Positions 50,764 through 58,981 of a DNA stretch of 64,000 nucleotides are shown piece after piece. The notes under the pieces are model-generated. The model was not told the DNA's origin and did not search any database. It was given only the letters and a program-made list of their open reading frames with translations. Position 1 is the first letter of the stretch; each line of letters starts with the position of its first letter. The position numbers were made by a program, and so were the translations under genes. Source of the stretch: an uncultured Bacteroidales bacterium (GTDB taxonomy: Bacteria; Bacteroidota; Bacteroidia; Bacteroidales; Bacteroidaceae); the NCBI GenBank assembly GCA_902771725.1, contig CACXXT010000020.1, positions 1 through 64,000 on the forward strand, read 5' to 3'.

Positions 50764-53700
50764 AACGGCTACTATACCTTATTATATATATGTGCTCTTT
50801 GACGAGTTCCCTGTCTGCTCAAGAGTCCGACTCGCTTCTCACCGTTCTCCGCAACATAGAACGGTCTCAGACAGAATACACCATCGACATCATCTCCGAT
50901 GGTCTGGAAGAGCTAAAGGCACCGGCCACAAAGGCTGATGGACTGGACGCGGTGAAGGCTGTCATGCGGGCATGCAAGCGTCTGCCCGTGAAGGTGAAAG
51001 TGCATGGGAAGCACATCTACGTGCAGCACGAAGGGGTGAAGGTGGAACGCCAGCTGAAGTTGCAAGGCGTGGTACAGGACATCCGTGCCCACAAGGACCT
51101 GATTGGTGCCACGGTGGTGCTGATGCGCCCCGACAGCACGGTCATCGAGCAGAAGGAAGCCTACCAGAAATGGTACGCCGAGGGCTACTCGGGGGAGACC
51201 AGCGAGTTCTCCTTCACCGTGCCGGCCAAGCCCGCCAAATACCTCTTCCGCATCAGCCTCATGGGCTATCAGACCACCTACGTGGAATATGCCATCAACA
51301 AGGTAGGCCGGCGCGAGTACGAGCGCGGACTGCCTCCCTTCTACCTGGCGCCACAGGCCAGCACGATGAAGGAAGTGACCATAACGGCCTCGAAGGTGAA
51401 GTTCTACTATAAGGGCGACACCATCATCTACAACGCCGACGCCTTCATCCTGGCCGAGGGTTCCATGCTCGATGCCCTCATAAAGCAGCTGCCGGGCGTG
51501 GAGATGAAGTCCGACGGACGCATCTACCACGAAGGTAAGTTCGTGGACGACCTGCTGCTCAACGGCAAGGAGTTCTTCCGCAACGACCGCAAGCTCATGC
51601 TGGAAAACCTGCCCGCCTACACCGTCAAAGACATAGCCATCTACGACAAACAGACAGCCGAAAACGAATGGTTGGGAATCAAGGACGAGCGCTCGCAGCG
51701 CCATGTCATCGATGTGCGCCTGAAGAAGGAGTTCATGGTGGGATGGCTGGTGAATGTGGAAGCGGGAGCAAGCCCCTTCCCAACCTCCCCCAAGGGGGAG
51801 GAGAGCCAATCTGGTAACGGGCAGGCAGAAAAGAGTTCTTCCCCTCTGGGGGAAGATAGAAGGGGGCTTTTCCGCCTCTTCGCCATGCGCCACTCCGACT
51901 TCTCGCGCATCGCCATCGTGGCCAACGCCAACAACCTGGACGACGATACCAAACCCGGCGAGGGCGACAACTGGCAACGCGGCAAGACCAATGATCTGCG
52001 ACGCACCGAGCGCGCTGATATTGGCGGCTTCGTCAGCGACCGCAACAAACGGTGGGAGGTCTCAGGCAACGTTTCCGTCAATCACCAGCGGACGGAAGGC
52101 GCAACACGCACCGTGCGGCAGAACTACCTGTCCTCAGGCGACACCTATGACCACAGCTTCACAAGCCGAACGGGCGAGGACCTGCGTATTGGAGGATGGC
52201 TGAGTTTCTACCGCAACTTCAAGAACGTGCGCTGGCACATCGACCCCAGCCTGAACTACCACCACTTCAACAACAGCTCCGACCTCGCCTCGGCCACCTT
52301 CAACGCTCCCGTGGCCGACGTCAGTCGCCAACTCCTGAACGACCTCTTCAGCCCCAATGCCTCACGCATCAACCTACGCGACACCCTCGTCAACCGCATC
52401 TTGCGGCAAGGTTCAGGCCGCGGTCACACCTGGGACGGCACCTTCCACACCGGAGCTACCATCAAGATTCCCCACACCAACGAGAACCTCCGCCTCGGCG
52501 CCGGCATCAACCTCATCGGCAGCGAGGAACGGATGTTTGACAAGCAAGAGGTGAGAATACAAGACTCTCCGGACTCTCCCCCCGCCCTCCCTATTAGGGA
52601 GGGAGCGGTCACCTTTGAGGGCAGATATCTTTCATCCAGTCTAATACATTCTGCTCCCTCCCTAACAGGGAGGACGGGGGGAGAGTCATCCTCCTCCTTC
52701 CACCACTACCGCGACAACAACCCCACGCGCGACGGCAAGGCCTATTTCAACGTCGGCTACAACATCCCCTTGGGCGAAGGCTGGCGCTCAATCCACGCCA
52801 CCTATGGTTTCGAACACCGATGGCAGCACCACCGCTCAACGTTGTATCTGCTGGAAGAACAAGACCCACACCTCACCCTCCAAGACCCATCACTCCCTAT
52901 TCTTGAGGGGGCAAGTGTCTCTCCCAACCGTGTAGGGGGTATCTGGCCGAATGCAGGGTTTACAGCTCACAGTGGTGACCGCTCCCTCCCTAACAGGGAG
53001 GGCGGGGGGAGAGTCCTCCTCCCCTCCCTCACCTCCTATCACCAGGTGATGGACCAAGCGAACAGCTACGATAGCCACTCCCGCGAGAACCGCCACAATC
53101 TGGACATCAACCTCGGCTACAAGTTCAACAAAGCCTCCTACGGCCAAATTTGGACGCTCCTCAACGGCGACATCACCGTGCACCAACAGGGACTCGACTA
53201 CCTGCGCGGCCGCATCGACACTACCCTCCATCGCACCGCCGTCACCTTCAACCTGGACGATAACACCTTCCTCGACTTCAAGGGCGGTCATCAACTCGGG
53301 GTCACCATGGGTATTCACGAGACGTTGCCCGATCTGGAGCACCGCATCGACCTGCGCGACGATACCGACCCGATGAACGTCCGCCTAGGCAATCCCAACC
53401 TTCGCAAAAGCACCACTCCAGATATCGGTGCCTACTTCGCCTTAAGGACCAAGAATCAGAGTTTCCAACGATGGGAATGGCACCATAGCCAGACCTTCAA
53501 CGCCATCGCCATGGGCTACGTCTATGACCCGCAGACCGGCGTGCGAACCTACCGCCCCGAGAACGTCAACGGCAACTGGACCACCGACGGCGGCTACACC
53601 TTCCACCGCAACTTCGGCACCGCTCAGAAGATGAGCCTCGACCTGCCTTTACATCTCACCCTCATCCAGAGCGTGGATCTGATAGGCACCACCCCTCTCA

Positions 53701-54215
53701 ATGACTCCTCCTCTGTCCCGTATGACGAGACATCGTCGCGTCCCTCCCGTTCCACGGTTCACCGCCTCTCCCTCTCCTTCTCGCCCTCCTTCAAGGCCGA
53801 CATCGGCAAGCAACACTTCGAGCTGACGTGCCAACCCGTCTGGGACCGCCTCACCAGCAACCGCACTGATTTCCACAACTTCGACGCCTTCACCTGTCGC
53901 ACCTCCCTCTCGGCCATCCTGAAGCTACCGTGGAAGCTGGACCTCTCGACCGACCTCAACCTCTACACTCGCACCGGCTATGCCGACGCAGCGCTGAACA
54001 CCAACGACCTCGTCTGGAACGCCCGCCTCTCCCGCCCCTTCTTCAAGGGCAAGTTCCTCGTCCTCATCGACGGCTTCGACATCCTCGGCCAGCTCTCCAA
54101 CGTCACCCGCGTGATGAACGCCCAAGGCCGCACCGAGACCTACACCAACGTCATGCCCCGTTACGTCCTGCTCCACGCGGTCTGGCGCTTCAACAAACAG
54201 CCGAAGAAAAGATAG
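50760..54215 (+). CDS. STN-domain outer-membrane beta-barrel protein (module 1), carrying three inserted elements
   Basis: An 1151-residue outer-membrane protein with signal peptide MKRLLYLIIYMCSLTSSLSA. An STN signalling domain (about 22-95) is followed by a carboxypeptidase-regulatory-like domain, a plug (GDTIIYNADAFILAEGSMLDALIKQLPG at about 220-247) and a barrel of the outer-membrane protein beta-barrel family that ends in HAVWRFNKQPKKR. The STN domain and the upstream sigma and anti-sigma genes point to signalling. Compared with its paralogue at 58978 it has three extra stretches: about 338-370, 605-643 and 709-752. Each is encoded by palindromic elements. They fall in loops or turns and keep the frame. 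Confidence 0.85.
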   Translation: MKRLLYLIIYMCSLTSSLSAQESDSLLTVLRNIERSQTEYTIDIISDGLEELKAPATKADGLDAVKAVMRACKRLPVKVKVHGKHIYVQHEGVKVERQLKLQGVVQDIRAHKDLIGATVVLMRPDSTVIEQKEAYQKWYAEGYSGETSEFSFTVPAKPAKYLFRISLMGYQTTYVEYAINKVGRREYERGLPPFYLAPQASTMKEVTITASKVKFYYKGDTIIYNADAFILAEGSMLDALIKQLPGVEMKSDGRIYHEGKFVDDLLLNGKEFFRNDRKLMLENLPAYTVKDIAIYDKQTAENEWLGIKDERSQRHVIDVRLKKEFMVGWLVNVEAGASPFPTSPKGEESQSGNGQAEKSSSPLGEDRRGLFRLFAMRHSDFSRIAIVANANNLDDDTKPGEGDNWQRGKTNDLRRTERADIGGFVSDRNKRWEVSGNVSVNHQRTEGATRTVRQNYLSSGDTYDHSFTSRTGEDLRIGGWLSFYRNFKNVRWHIDPSLNYHHFNNSSDLASATFNAPVADVSRQLLNDLFSPNASRINLRDTLVNRILRQGSGRGHTWDGTFHTGATIKIPHTNENLRLGAGINLIGSEERMFDKQEVRIQDSPDSPPALPIREGAVTFEGRYLSSSLIHSAPSLTGRTGGESSSSFHHYRDNNPTRDGKAYFNVGYNIPLGEGWRSIHATYGFEHRWQHHRSTLYLLEEQDPHLTLQDPSLPILEGASVSPNRVGGIWPNAGFTAHSGDRSLPNREGGGRVLLPSLTSYHQVMDQANSYDSHSRENRHNLDINLGYKFNKASYGQIWTLLNGDITVHQQGLDYLRGRIDTTLHRTAVTFNLDDNTFLDFKGGHQLGVTMGIHETLPDLEHRIDLRDDTDPMNVRLGNPNLRKSTTPDIGAYFALRTKNQSFQRWEWHHSQTFNAIAMGYVYDPQTGVRTYRPENVNGNWTTDGGYTFHRNFGTAQKMSLDLPLHLTLIQSVDLIGTTPLNDSSSVPYDETSSRPSRSTVHRLSLSFSPSFKADIGKQHFELTCQPVWDRLTSNRTDFHNFDAFTCRTSLSAILKLPWKLDLSTDLNLYTRTGYADAALNTNDLVWNARLSRPFFKGKFLVLIDGFDILGQLSNVTRVMNAQGRTETYTNVMPRYVLLHAVWRFNKQPKKR
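51770..51869 (+). repeat. Second type of in-frame element with inverted ends (100 bp)
   Basis: Outer inverted ends AAGCCCCTTCC and GAAGGGGGCTT enclose two perfect small palindromes, CCTCCCCCAAGGGGGAGG (51784-51801) and CTTCCCCTCTGGGGGAAG (51838-51855). Read as SPFPTSPKGEESQSG...SSSPLGEDRRGL in the barrel protein; the paralogue has unrelated sequence there. Confidence 0.85.
52572..52687 (+). repeat. Paired palindromic coding element (116 bp)
   Basis: Two 35-bp units in inverted orientation, 52572-52606 and 52653-52687, each with one change from the consensus. The 46-bp interior begins GGTCACCTTTGAGG and ends ACATTCT, similar to the interior of the element at 58469. Encodes about 39 extra residues. 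Confidence 0.92.
52884..53015 (+). repeat. Paired palindromic coding element with decayed left half (132 bp)
   Basis: The right unit, 52981-53015, is a perfect consensus copy; the left half (52884-52919) is only partly recognisable (GACCCATCACTCCCTATTCTTGAGGG). The right unit is read in another frame than in the anti-sigma gene: RSLPNREGGGRV instead of APSLTGRAGGES. Confidence 0.8.
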
Positions 54216-54379
54216 GAATCCGAAACATTTGAGGAAGCCCTTCAAGTCTTCATCCTCTCATGAATCAGTACAATTTGCTTGATTCTCAGGTGAGGATACA
54301 GCCCTTCTTGTGCCCATTCCGTCCCTCCTTTCAGTGACAAGCTACCACCAAAAACGCGAATAAACGAATACTTCATAAT

Positions 54380-54729
54380 ATGTTTAATTCTCTAAGAACC
54401 ATCTGTCTGCTCCTGATGCTTCATGTGTCAGCGAACAGTTTCTCTCAAGGACTCGTCTTCGGCACCGTGCAAGACGCATTCCTGAAGACACCGCTGCCAG
54501 AGGCAAAAGTATCGCTGTTGCTGGCAACTGACAGCACCGTGATCATCGACTCCATCCCTGTCACCAAGAAATTCAGGGACGACGGCTACTCCGCCTGCTA
54601 CATCAGCTCAGCAACACCCAGTACTCCGTCAACGCCCAGGGCCGCACCGAAACGTGGTATCGCTCCCTGCCGCACTACGTCATGGCGCATTTAGTATATC
54701 ACAGGAACAAGAATCCTAAAAAGAAATGA
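54380..54729 (+). pseudogene. Internally deleted barrel-protein gene
   Basis: The 5' part encodes a signal peptide and a start like the next gene (LVFGTVQDAFLKTPLPEAKVSLL; next gene: ITGDVKDGFLKTPLTDAHVS). After about residue 71 the sequence jumps to the 3' end of the same gene family: from 54598, in another frame, HQLSNTQYSVNAQGRTETWY and on to a TGA at 54727-54729. About 800 codons in between are missing and the ends are joined out of frame. The last 110 bases are almost identical to 57425-57530. The TGA overlaps the ATG of the next gene. Confidence 0.85.
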
Positions 54730-57557
54730 AAAGAAACATCATCACCATCATCATCGCCCTCGCCGCCGTGTGCGGCACATGGGCGCAGCAACAGAGAGAA
54801 ATAACCATCACGGGCGACGTGAAAGACGGATTCCTGAAGACTCCGCTGACCGATGCCCATGTGTCAATATGCAGAGCCGACAGCAGTGTGCTGGTCGATT
54901 CGGCAGCGATGTTCACGGCCTACAACCGCGACCTGAGACCGCTGTTTACCAAATACTCGGCGAAGGTGACGACCGACGCGAAAGTGCTGCTGATGCACGC
55001 CCAGCTGAAGGGCTACGACGACGTATGGCAACGCGTGAACATCGGCAGCAAAGAGACAGAGGTGGAGGTGCCGACGATAGAGATGCGCAAGATGCGGGAA
55101 CTGAACTTGAACGAAGTTGTTGTGAAAGCCACCCGTGTAAAGATGTTCTACCGGGGCGACACCATCGTCTATGATGCCACGGCATTCCAACTGCCGCAAG
55201 GCTCGATGCTTGACGACCTGATACGCCAGATGCCGGGTGTGACGCTGAACGAGGCGGGCGAGATATTCGTGAACGGACGCAAGGTGGATGAATTGCTGCT
55301 TGGTTCGCACTCGTTCATGCGGGGCAACAAGAAGGTGCTGATGGAGAATCTTCCGTACTACACCGTGCAGAACATCAAGGTCTACGACAAGCAGTCGGAC
55401 ATGAGCAAAGCACTGGGCTACGACGTGGATCCGAAGAAGTTTGTGATGGACGTGAACCTGAAACAGGAGTACCAGCGCGGCTACATCGCCAATGTGGAGG
55501 GTGCCGTGGGAACTGAGGACAGATGGCTCGGCCGTGCCTTTGCCCTCGGCTTCAGCGACCATTACCGCTTCACGCTATTAGGAAACCTGAACAATGTGAA
55601 CGAGAGCCGCCACATCGGGCAGTCGGGCCAATGGACTCCAGCCTCAATGCCAAAGAACCAGCTGACGACAAGAAGCGTGGCCGGAGAGATGGCCTACTAC
55701 GCCAAGGAGGACAAGGTGAAGAACAAACTGACAGCCTCGTACACTTCGACTACGGACATCAGCGAATCGAGAAGCCGCTATGAGCAGTTCTTGGCGTGGC
55801 CAAGCGGCATAGCCGAGCGCCTGCAGGGGCTTACGCCCACATCGCTGACCGAAAGCAGCAACCACACGGGCAGCCGGACGTGGAATGCGCACGATGAGTT
55901 CACGCTGACCAAGCCTTTCTGGCTCTATGCGGTGGCCGACTTCCGATATTCCAAGAATCACGGCGCATTCAGTTCCATGTTCGACCAGTGGACTGACACG
56001 CTGACGGCCTCGCAGCTGAGTCGTGGTTTCAACGAGGGGACGGCATGGAGCGGAAGCATGGAGGCGCAGGGTGCATTCAATGTGGGGAAAAAACAGAAAC
56101 GTATGAACTTCTACGTCAGGGCAGAGCAACGTGAGAACGAGTCGGAATCGGCCATGAGATACAGCACACGGCAATACGTGAATCCGCAACAGACCGTCCA
56201 ACACAACGTGGACGACATCAGCAACCGCACGACATCGGGCAGTGGGTTTTTGAATTACATGATGCCGCTGTCCAAGAGTGTAAATATGCGCTTGGGCGAA
56301 AATTTCAATCTGATGCGCACCGATGCTCACGACTACCTGTACCATCCCGACACGCTGCTGTTGGCCTCTCAAATAGACGCATTGACGGCCATCACCGACT
56401 TCAACAACTCATACGACAGCCGGACAAACTTAGCAGAGAACTCGGTCAGCCTCTCGTTCTATGGCGATGGAAAATACAAGTTGGCTCCCAACAGCCCATT
56501 CACCATCAACTATCAACGCTGGAGCGTGGATATCAGCGTCCCCATACGCCACGAATCGCTCGACTATCAGCGGGGCCGACTCGACACGCTGACACGGCAG
56601 AACACGCTGTTTGTGAATACCTCGGCATCGTTCAGACATGCCTCGGAAAGCGGCAAGCATGATTTCCGGGTACATGCCAGCCACAAGCGCAGTGCTGCCA
56701 ATCTTTCCGACCGCATCACCTATCGCGACGACAGCCAGCCGCTCGTCGTCAAGCTGGGCAACCCCGACCTGAAGAGTTTCGTCACCTCCAACTTCGGCAT
56801 AGACTATTCGAACAAGGCTGGAAAGAACCAGCAGCAATGGCATGTAGGCACCTCGGCAGACCTTTACCACCGGCAGACGGCGCAGTCGGCGACCTACGAC
56901 CCTGCAAGCGGCGTCTATACCTACAAGCCCATGAACGTCAGCGGGGCATACCGCCTGAATGCCAAGTTCGATATCAGCCGCACCATCGACAAGAACCGCT
57001 ACTGGTCGTGGCAGACCAATGCCGATGCGGGTTATCACCACTCCATAGACCACGCCATGCTCGCGGGTATGACGGCCAGTGAGGAGAACGTGGTGAATAC
57101 CTTGACCCTGCACGACAACGCCTACATACAATATAATAAAGGTACACTGACCATCCGCGCCACGGGCGGCATCCGTTGGCGGCACTCCGAGGGGAAGATG
57201 TATGACTTCGAAACGCTCAACGCCACCGACTTCCAATACGGACTCTCTGCCCGCTACACCCTGCCGCGACTGAACACCACGCTGTCTGCCGACGGCAATA
57301 TGTACAGCCGTCGCGGCTATGGCAGCAGCGAACTGAACACCGATGACTTCGTGCTGAACGCCTCCATCAGCCAGTCATTCCTCAAAGGCAAACTCATCGC
57401 CCGCATCGAAGCCTTCGACCTACTGCATCAGCTCAGCAACACCCAGTACTCCGTCAACGCCCAGGGCCGCACCGAAACGTGGTACCGCTCCCTGCCGCAC
57501 TACGTCATGGCTCACCTTGTGTATCACTGGAACCGTAACCCAAAGAAAGGAAAATAG
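54726..57557 (+). CDS. Outer-membrane beta-barrel protein without STN domain
   Basis: A 943-residue outer-membrane protein with signal peptide MKRNIITIIIALAAVCGTWA. It begins directly with a carboxypeptidase-regulatory-like domain (ITGDVKDGFLKTPLTDAHVSICRADSS), then a plug (GDTIVYDATAFQLPQGSMLDDLIRQMPG) and a barrel ending LVYHWNRNPKKGK. It has no STN domain, so it is not expected to signal to the anti-sigma factor itself. It may be a second transporter under the same sigma factor. It carries none of the palindromic inserts. It starts in an ATGA overlap with the deleted relative before it and ends at a terminator. Confidence 0.85.
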   Translation: MKRNIITIIIALAAVCGTWAQQQREITITGDVKDGFLKTPLTDAHVSICRADSSVLVDSAAMFTAYNRDLRPLFTKYSAKVTTDAKVLLMHAQLKGYDDVWQRVNIGSKETEVEVPTIEMRKMRELNLNEVVVKATRVKMFYRGDTIVYDATAFQLPQGSMLDDLIRQMPGVTLNEAGEIFVNGRKVDELLLGSHSFMRGNKKVLMENLPYYTVQNIKVYDKQSDMSKALGYDVDPKKFVMDVNLKQEYQRGYIANVEGAVGTEDRWLGRAFALGFSDHYRFTLLGNLNNVNESRHIGQSGQWTPASMPKNQLTTRSVAGEMAYYAKEDKVKNKLTASYTSTTDISESRSRYEQFLAWPSGIAERLQGLTPTSLTESSNHTGSRTWNAHDEFTLTKPFWLYAVADFRYSKNHGAFSSMFDQWTDTLTASQLSRGFNEGTAWSGSMEAQGAFNVGKKQKRMNFYVRAEQRENESESAMRYSTRQYVNPQQTVQHNVDDISNRTTSGSGFLNYMMPLSKSVNMRLGENFNLMRTDAHDYLYHPDTLLLASQIDALTAITDFNNSYDSRTNLAENSVSLSFYGDGKYKLAPNSPFTINYQRWSVDISVPIRHESLDYQRGRLDTLTRQNTLFVNTSASFRHASESGKHDFRVHASHKRSAANLSDRITYRDDSQPLVVKLGNPDLKSFVTSNFGIDYSNKAGKNQQQWHVGTSADLYHRQTAQSATYDPASGVYTYKPMNVSGAYRLNAKFDISRTIDKNRYWSWQTNADAGYHHSIDHAMLAGMTASEENVVNTLTLHDNAYIQYNKGTLTIRATGGIRWRHSEGKMYDFETLNATDFQYGLSARYTLPRLNTTLSADGNMYSRRGYGSSELNTDDFVLNASISQSFLKGKLIARIEAFDLLHQLSNTQYSVNAQGRTETWYRSLPHYVMAHLVYHWNRNPKKGK

Positions 57558-57627
57558 AAAATACTTGATTTCAATAAAGTAAGCAGTTAGTAAATGTAAT
57601 TTATGCAAAGACCTATAGGCACATCGG

Positions 57628-57663
57628 CTCCACTGCGTCGTGAGACGCGGCGGAGTTTTTTTT
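57628..57663 (+). terminator. Rho-independent terminator after module 1
   Basis: CTCCACTGCGTC pairs with GACGCGGCGGAG (one mismatch, one G-U) and is followed by nine T. A preceding stretch (AGCAGTTAGTAAATG..CCTATAGGCA) recurs before the terminator at 62078. Confidence 0.88.
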
Positions 57664-57696
57664 TGTTAAAACTCCATATCTATGAAGATAAAATCG

Positions 57697-57704
57697 TACT
57701 TTTG
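57697..57704 (+). promoter_or_regulatory. -7 box for sigma module 2
   Basis: TACTTTTG, about 70 bases before the ATG at 57773; no good -33 box. Confidence 0.5.
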
Positions 57705-57772
57705 CAGCGAGAAAGGAATCTTTTTCGGTCGCTAAGGTTTAGTAAACCGCGATTCATGTGTTATAAAGGTGT

Positions 57773-58255
57773 ATGAAAGACAAAGAAGCATTTGAAACGC
57801 TGTTCCGCAGTCACTACCGCGAGATGTACCGACTGGCCATGACGCTGCTGCACGATGAGGCAGAGAGCAAGGATGTCGTGGCTGAGGTGTTTGCACGGAT
57901 GGCAGAGGCAGGACGCACGGAAGGCGCCAGCTATCTGCTGGCGGCGGTGCGCAACCGTTGTCTGAACCTGCTGCGCAACCGCAGCATCCAGCAGCGCATC
58001 CAGCGGCTCTATCTCCTGGAGCAGGAGGTGGAAGCGAAATCGGCGGAACAGCTGTGCGAGGAGTCCCGTCTGCTGGAACAGGGTATCGGGCAGTTGGAGC
58101 CGCCGGTGTGCGAGCAGGTCATCAGGCTGCACTTCGAGCAGGGCATGACCTTCCGTGAGATTGCCTTGCAGCTCGGCACCAGCGAGACCACGGTCTATAA
58201 GTACCTGCGCCGCGCGATGAACCAATTACGTCAACACCTTACTAATGAATTGTGA
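57773..58255 (+). CDS. ECF RNA polymerase sigma factor (module 2)
   Basis: A 160-residue ECF sigma factor: region 2 (FETLFRSHYREMYRLAMTLLHDEAESKDVVAEVFARM) and region 4 (VIRLHFEQGMTFREIALQLGTSETTVYKYLRRAMNQL). It is followed after three bases by its anti-sigma gene. It differs clearly from the module-1 sigma factor, so the two modules should recognise different promoters. Confidence 0.92.
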   Translation: MKDKEAFETLFRSHYREMYRLAMTLLHDEAESKDVVAEVFARMAEAGRTEGASYLLAAVRNRCLNLLRNRSIQQRIQRLYLLEQEVEAKSAEQLCEESRLLEQGIGQLEPPVCEQVIRLHFEQGMTFREIALQLGTSETTVYKYLRRAMNQLRQHLTNEL

Positions 58256-58258
58256 ATT

Positions 58259-58981
58259 ATGAAAAGCGAACCTAAGACCGACGTTCTGCTGCGCATGATG
58301 GAGCAGCCGGAACGCTATACCGAAGAGCAGTGGCACGACATCCTCTGCGATGACGAGTGCCGCGAACTGTACACATTGATGGCCTTGACCCGTGGCAGCT
58401 TTGATGCCGCCAAGGCCGATGCCGCCCTGACGGATGAGGAGATAGAGAGGGAGTGGGAGAAAATGAAGGACCCACCCCCCTGCCCCTCCCTTGTAGGGAG
58501 GGGAGTGGTTACCTCTGAGGATGAAAGTATGCTGCCTTCAAAGCATTCTACTCCCCTCCCTACAAGGGAGGGGCAGGGGGGAGGGTCTTCTTCCCTCCAC
58601 CGCATTGCCGCCATCTTCCTTGCCGCTGCCTTCCTTGGTGGTCTGGCATGGGCCATCGCCCCTCTTCTCCGCTCCCGCCACACAGCAGAGCCACCTCAAC
58701 CTACAGAGGTATCCGCTCCCTCCCTAACAGGGAGGGCGGGGGGAGAGTCTGCCATCCTCTTCGCTGACATCCGATTGGATTCAATGCTCACCACTGTCGC
58801 TGCTCATTACGGCAAAGCCGTCTTCTTCGGTAACGAAGATCTGAAAGGGCTGCGGATTCATACAAAGTGGAATCCAAAGGACAGTTTGGAGGCATTCATG
58901 GAAAGTTTGAATGAGCTGGACGGACTGATGCTGACTGAGCAGAGAGATACTATCTTTGTGCAGAAAGGAGGCGTACAATGA
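58259..58981 (+). CDS. FecR-like anti-sigma factor (module 2) with two palindromic inserts
   Basis: A 240-residue single-pass protein, paralogous to the one at 50188. Cytoplasmic part 1-70, helix about 116-134 (IAAIFLAAAFLGGLAWAIA), periplasmic DUF4974/STN-like end. Two element-coded stretches are visible: 71-110 (paired element, PPPCPSLVGRGV...PLPTREGQGGG) just before the helix, absent in the module-1 protein where EKPTPNLGLFHRIAAIF runs straight on; and 153-164 (APSLTGRAGGES) just after the helix, shared with module 1. The stop overlaps the barrel gene start by four bases. Confidence 0.82.
   Translation: MKSEPKTDVLLRMMEQPERYTEEQWHDILCDDECRELYTLMALTRGSFDAAKADAALTDEEIEREWEKMKDPPPCPSLVGRGVVTSEDESMLPSKHSTPLPTREGQGGGSSSLHRIAAIFLAAAFLGGLAWAIAPLLRSRHTAEPPQPTEVSAPSLTGRAGGESAILFADIRLDSMLTTVAAHYGKAVFFGNEDLKGLRIHTKWNPKDSLEAFMESLNELDGLMLTEQRDTIFVQKGGVQ
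58469..58587 (+). repeat. Paired palindromic coding element, variant type (119 bp)
   Basis: 38-bp inverted ends, with a single mismatch, begin GACCCACCCCCCTGCCCC and end GGGGCAGGGGGGAGGGTC. Each arm contains its own palindrome (CCCTCCCT TGT AGGGAGGGG). The interior starts GGTTACCTCTGAGG and ends GCATTCT, like the element at 52572. Confidence 0.95.
58715..58749 (+). repeat. Palindromic coding element, single copy (35 bp)
   Basis: Identical to 50482-50516 and at the same site in the paralogous gene, so it was probably there before the module was duplicated. Confidence 0.95.

Noticed and set aside
50760..54215. Classification of the barrel proteins as SusC
   Set aside because: They lack a SusD partner and the usual SusC-type length and motifs; the barrel and plug match the smaller outer-membrane beta-barrel family instead.
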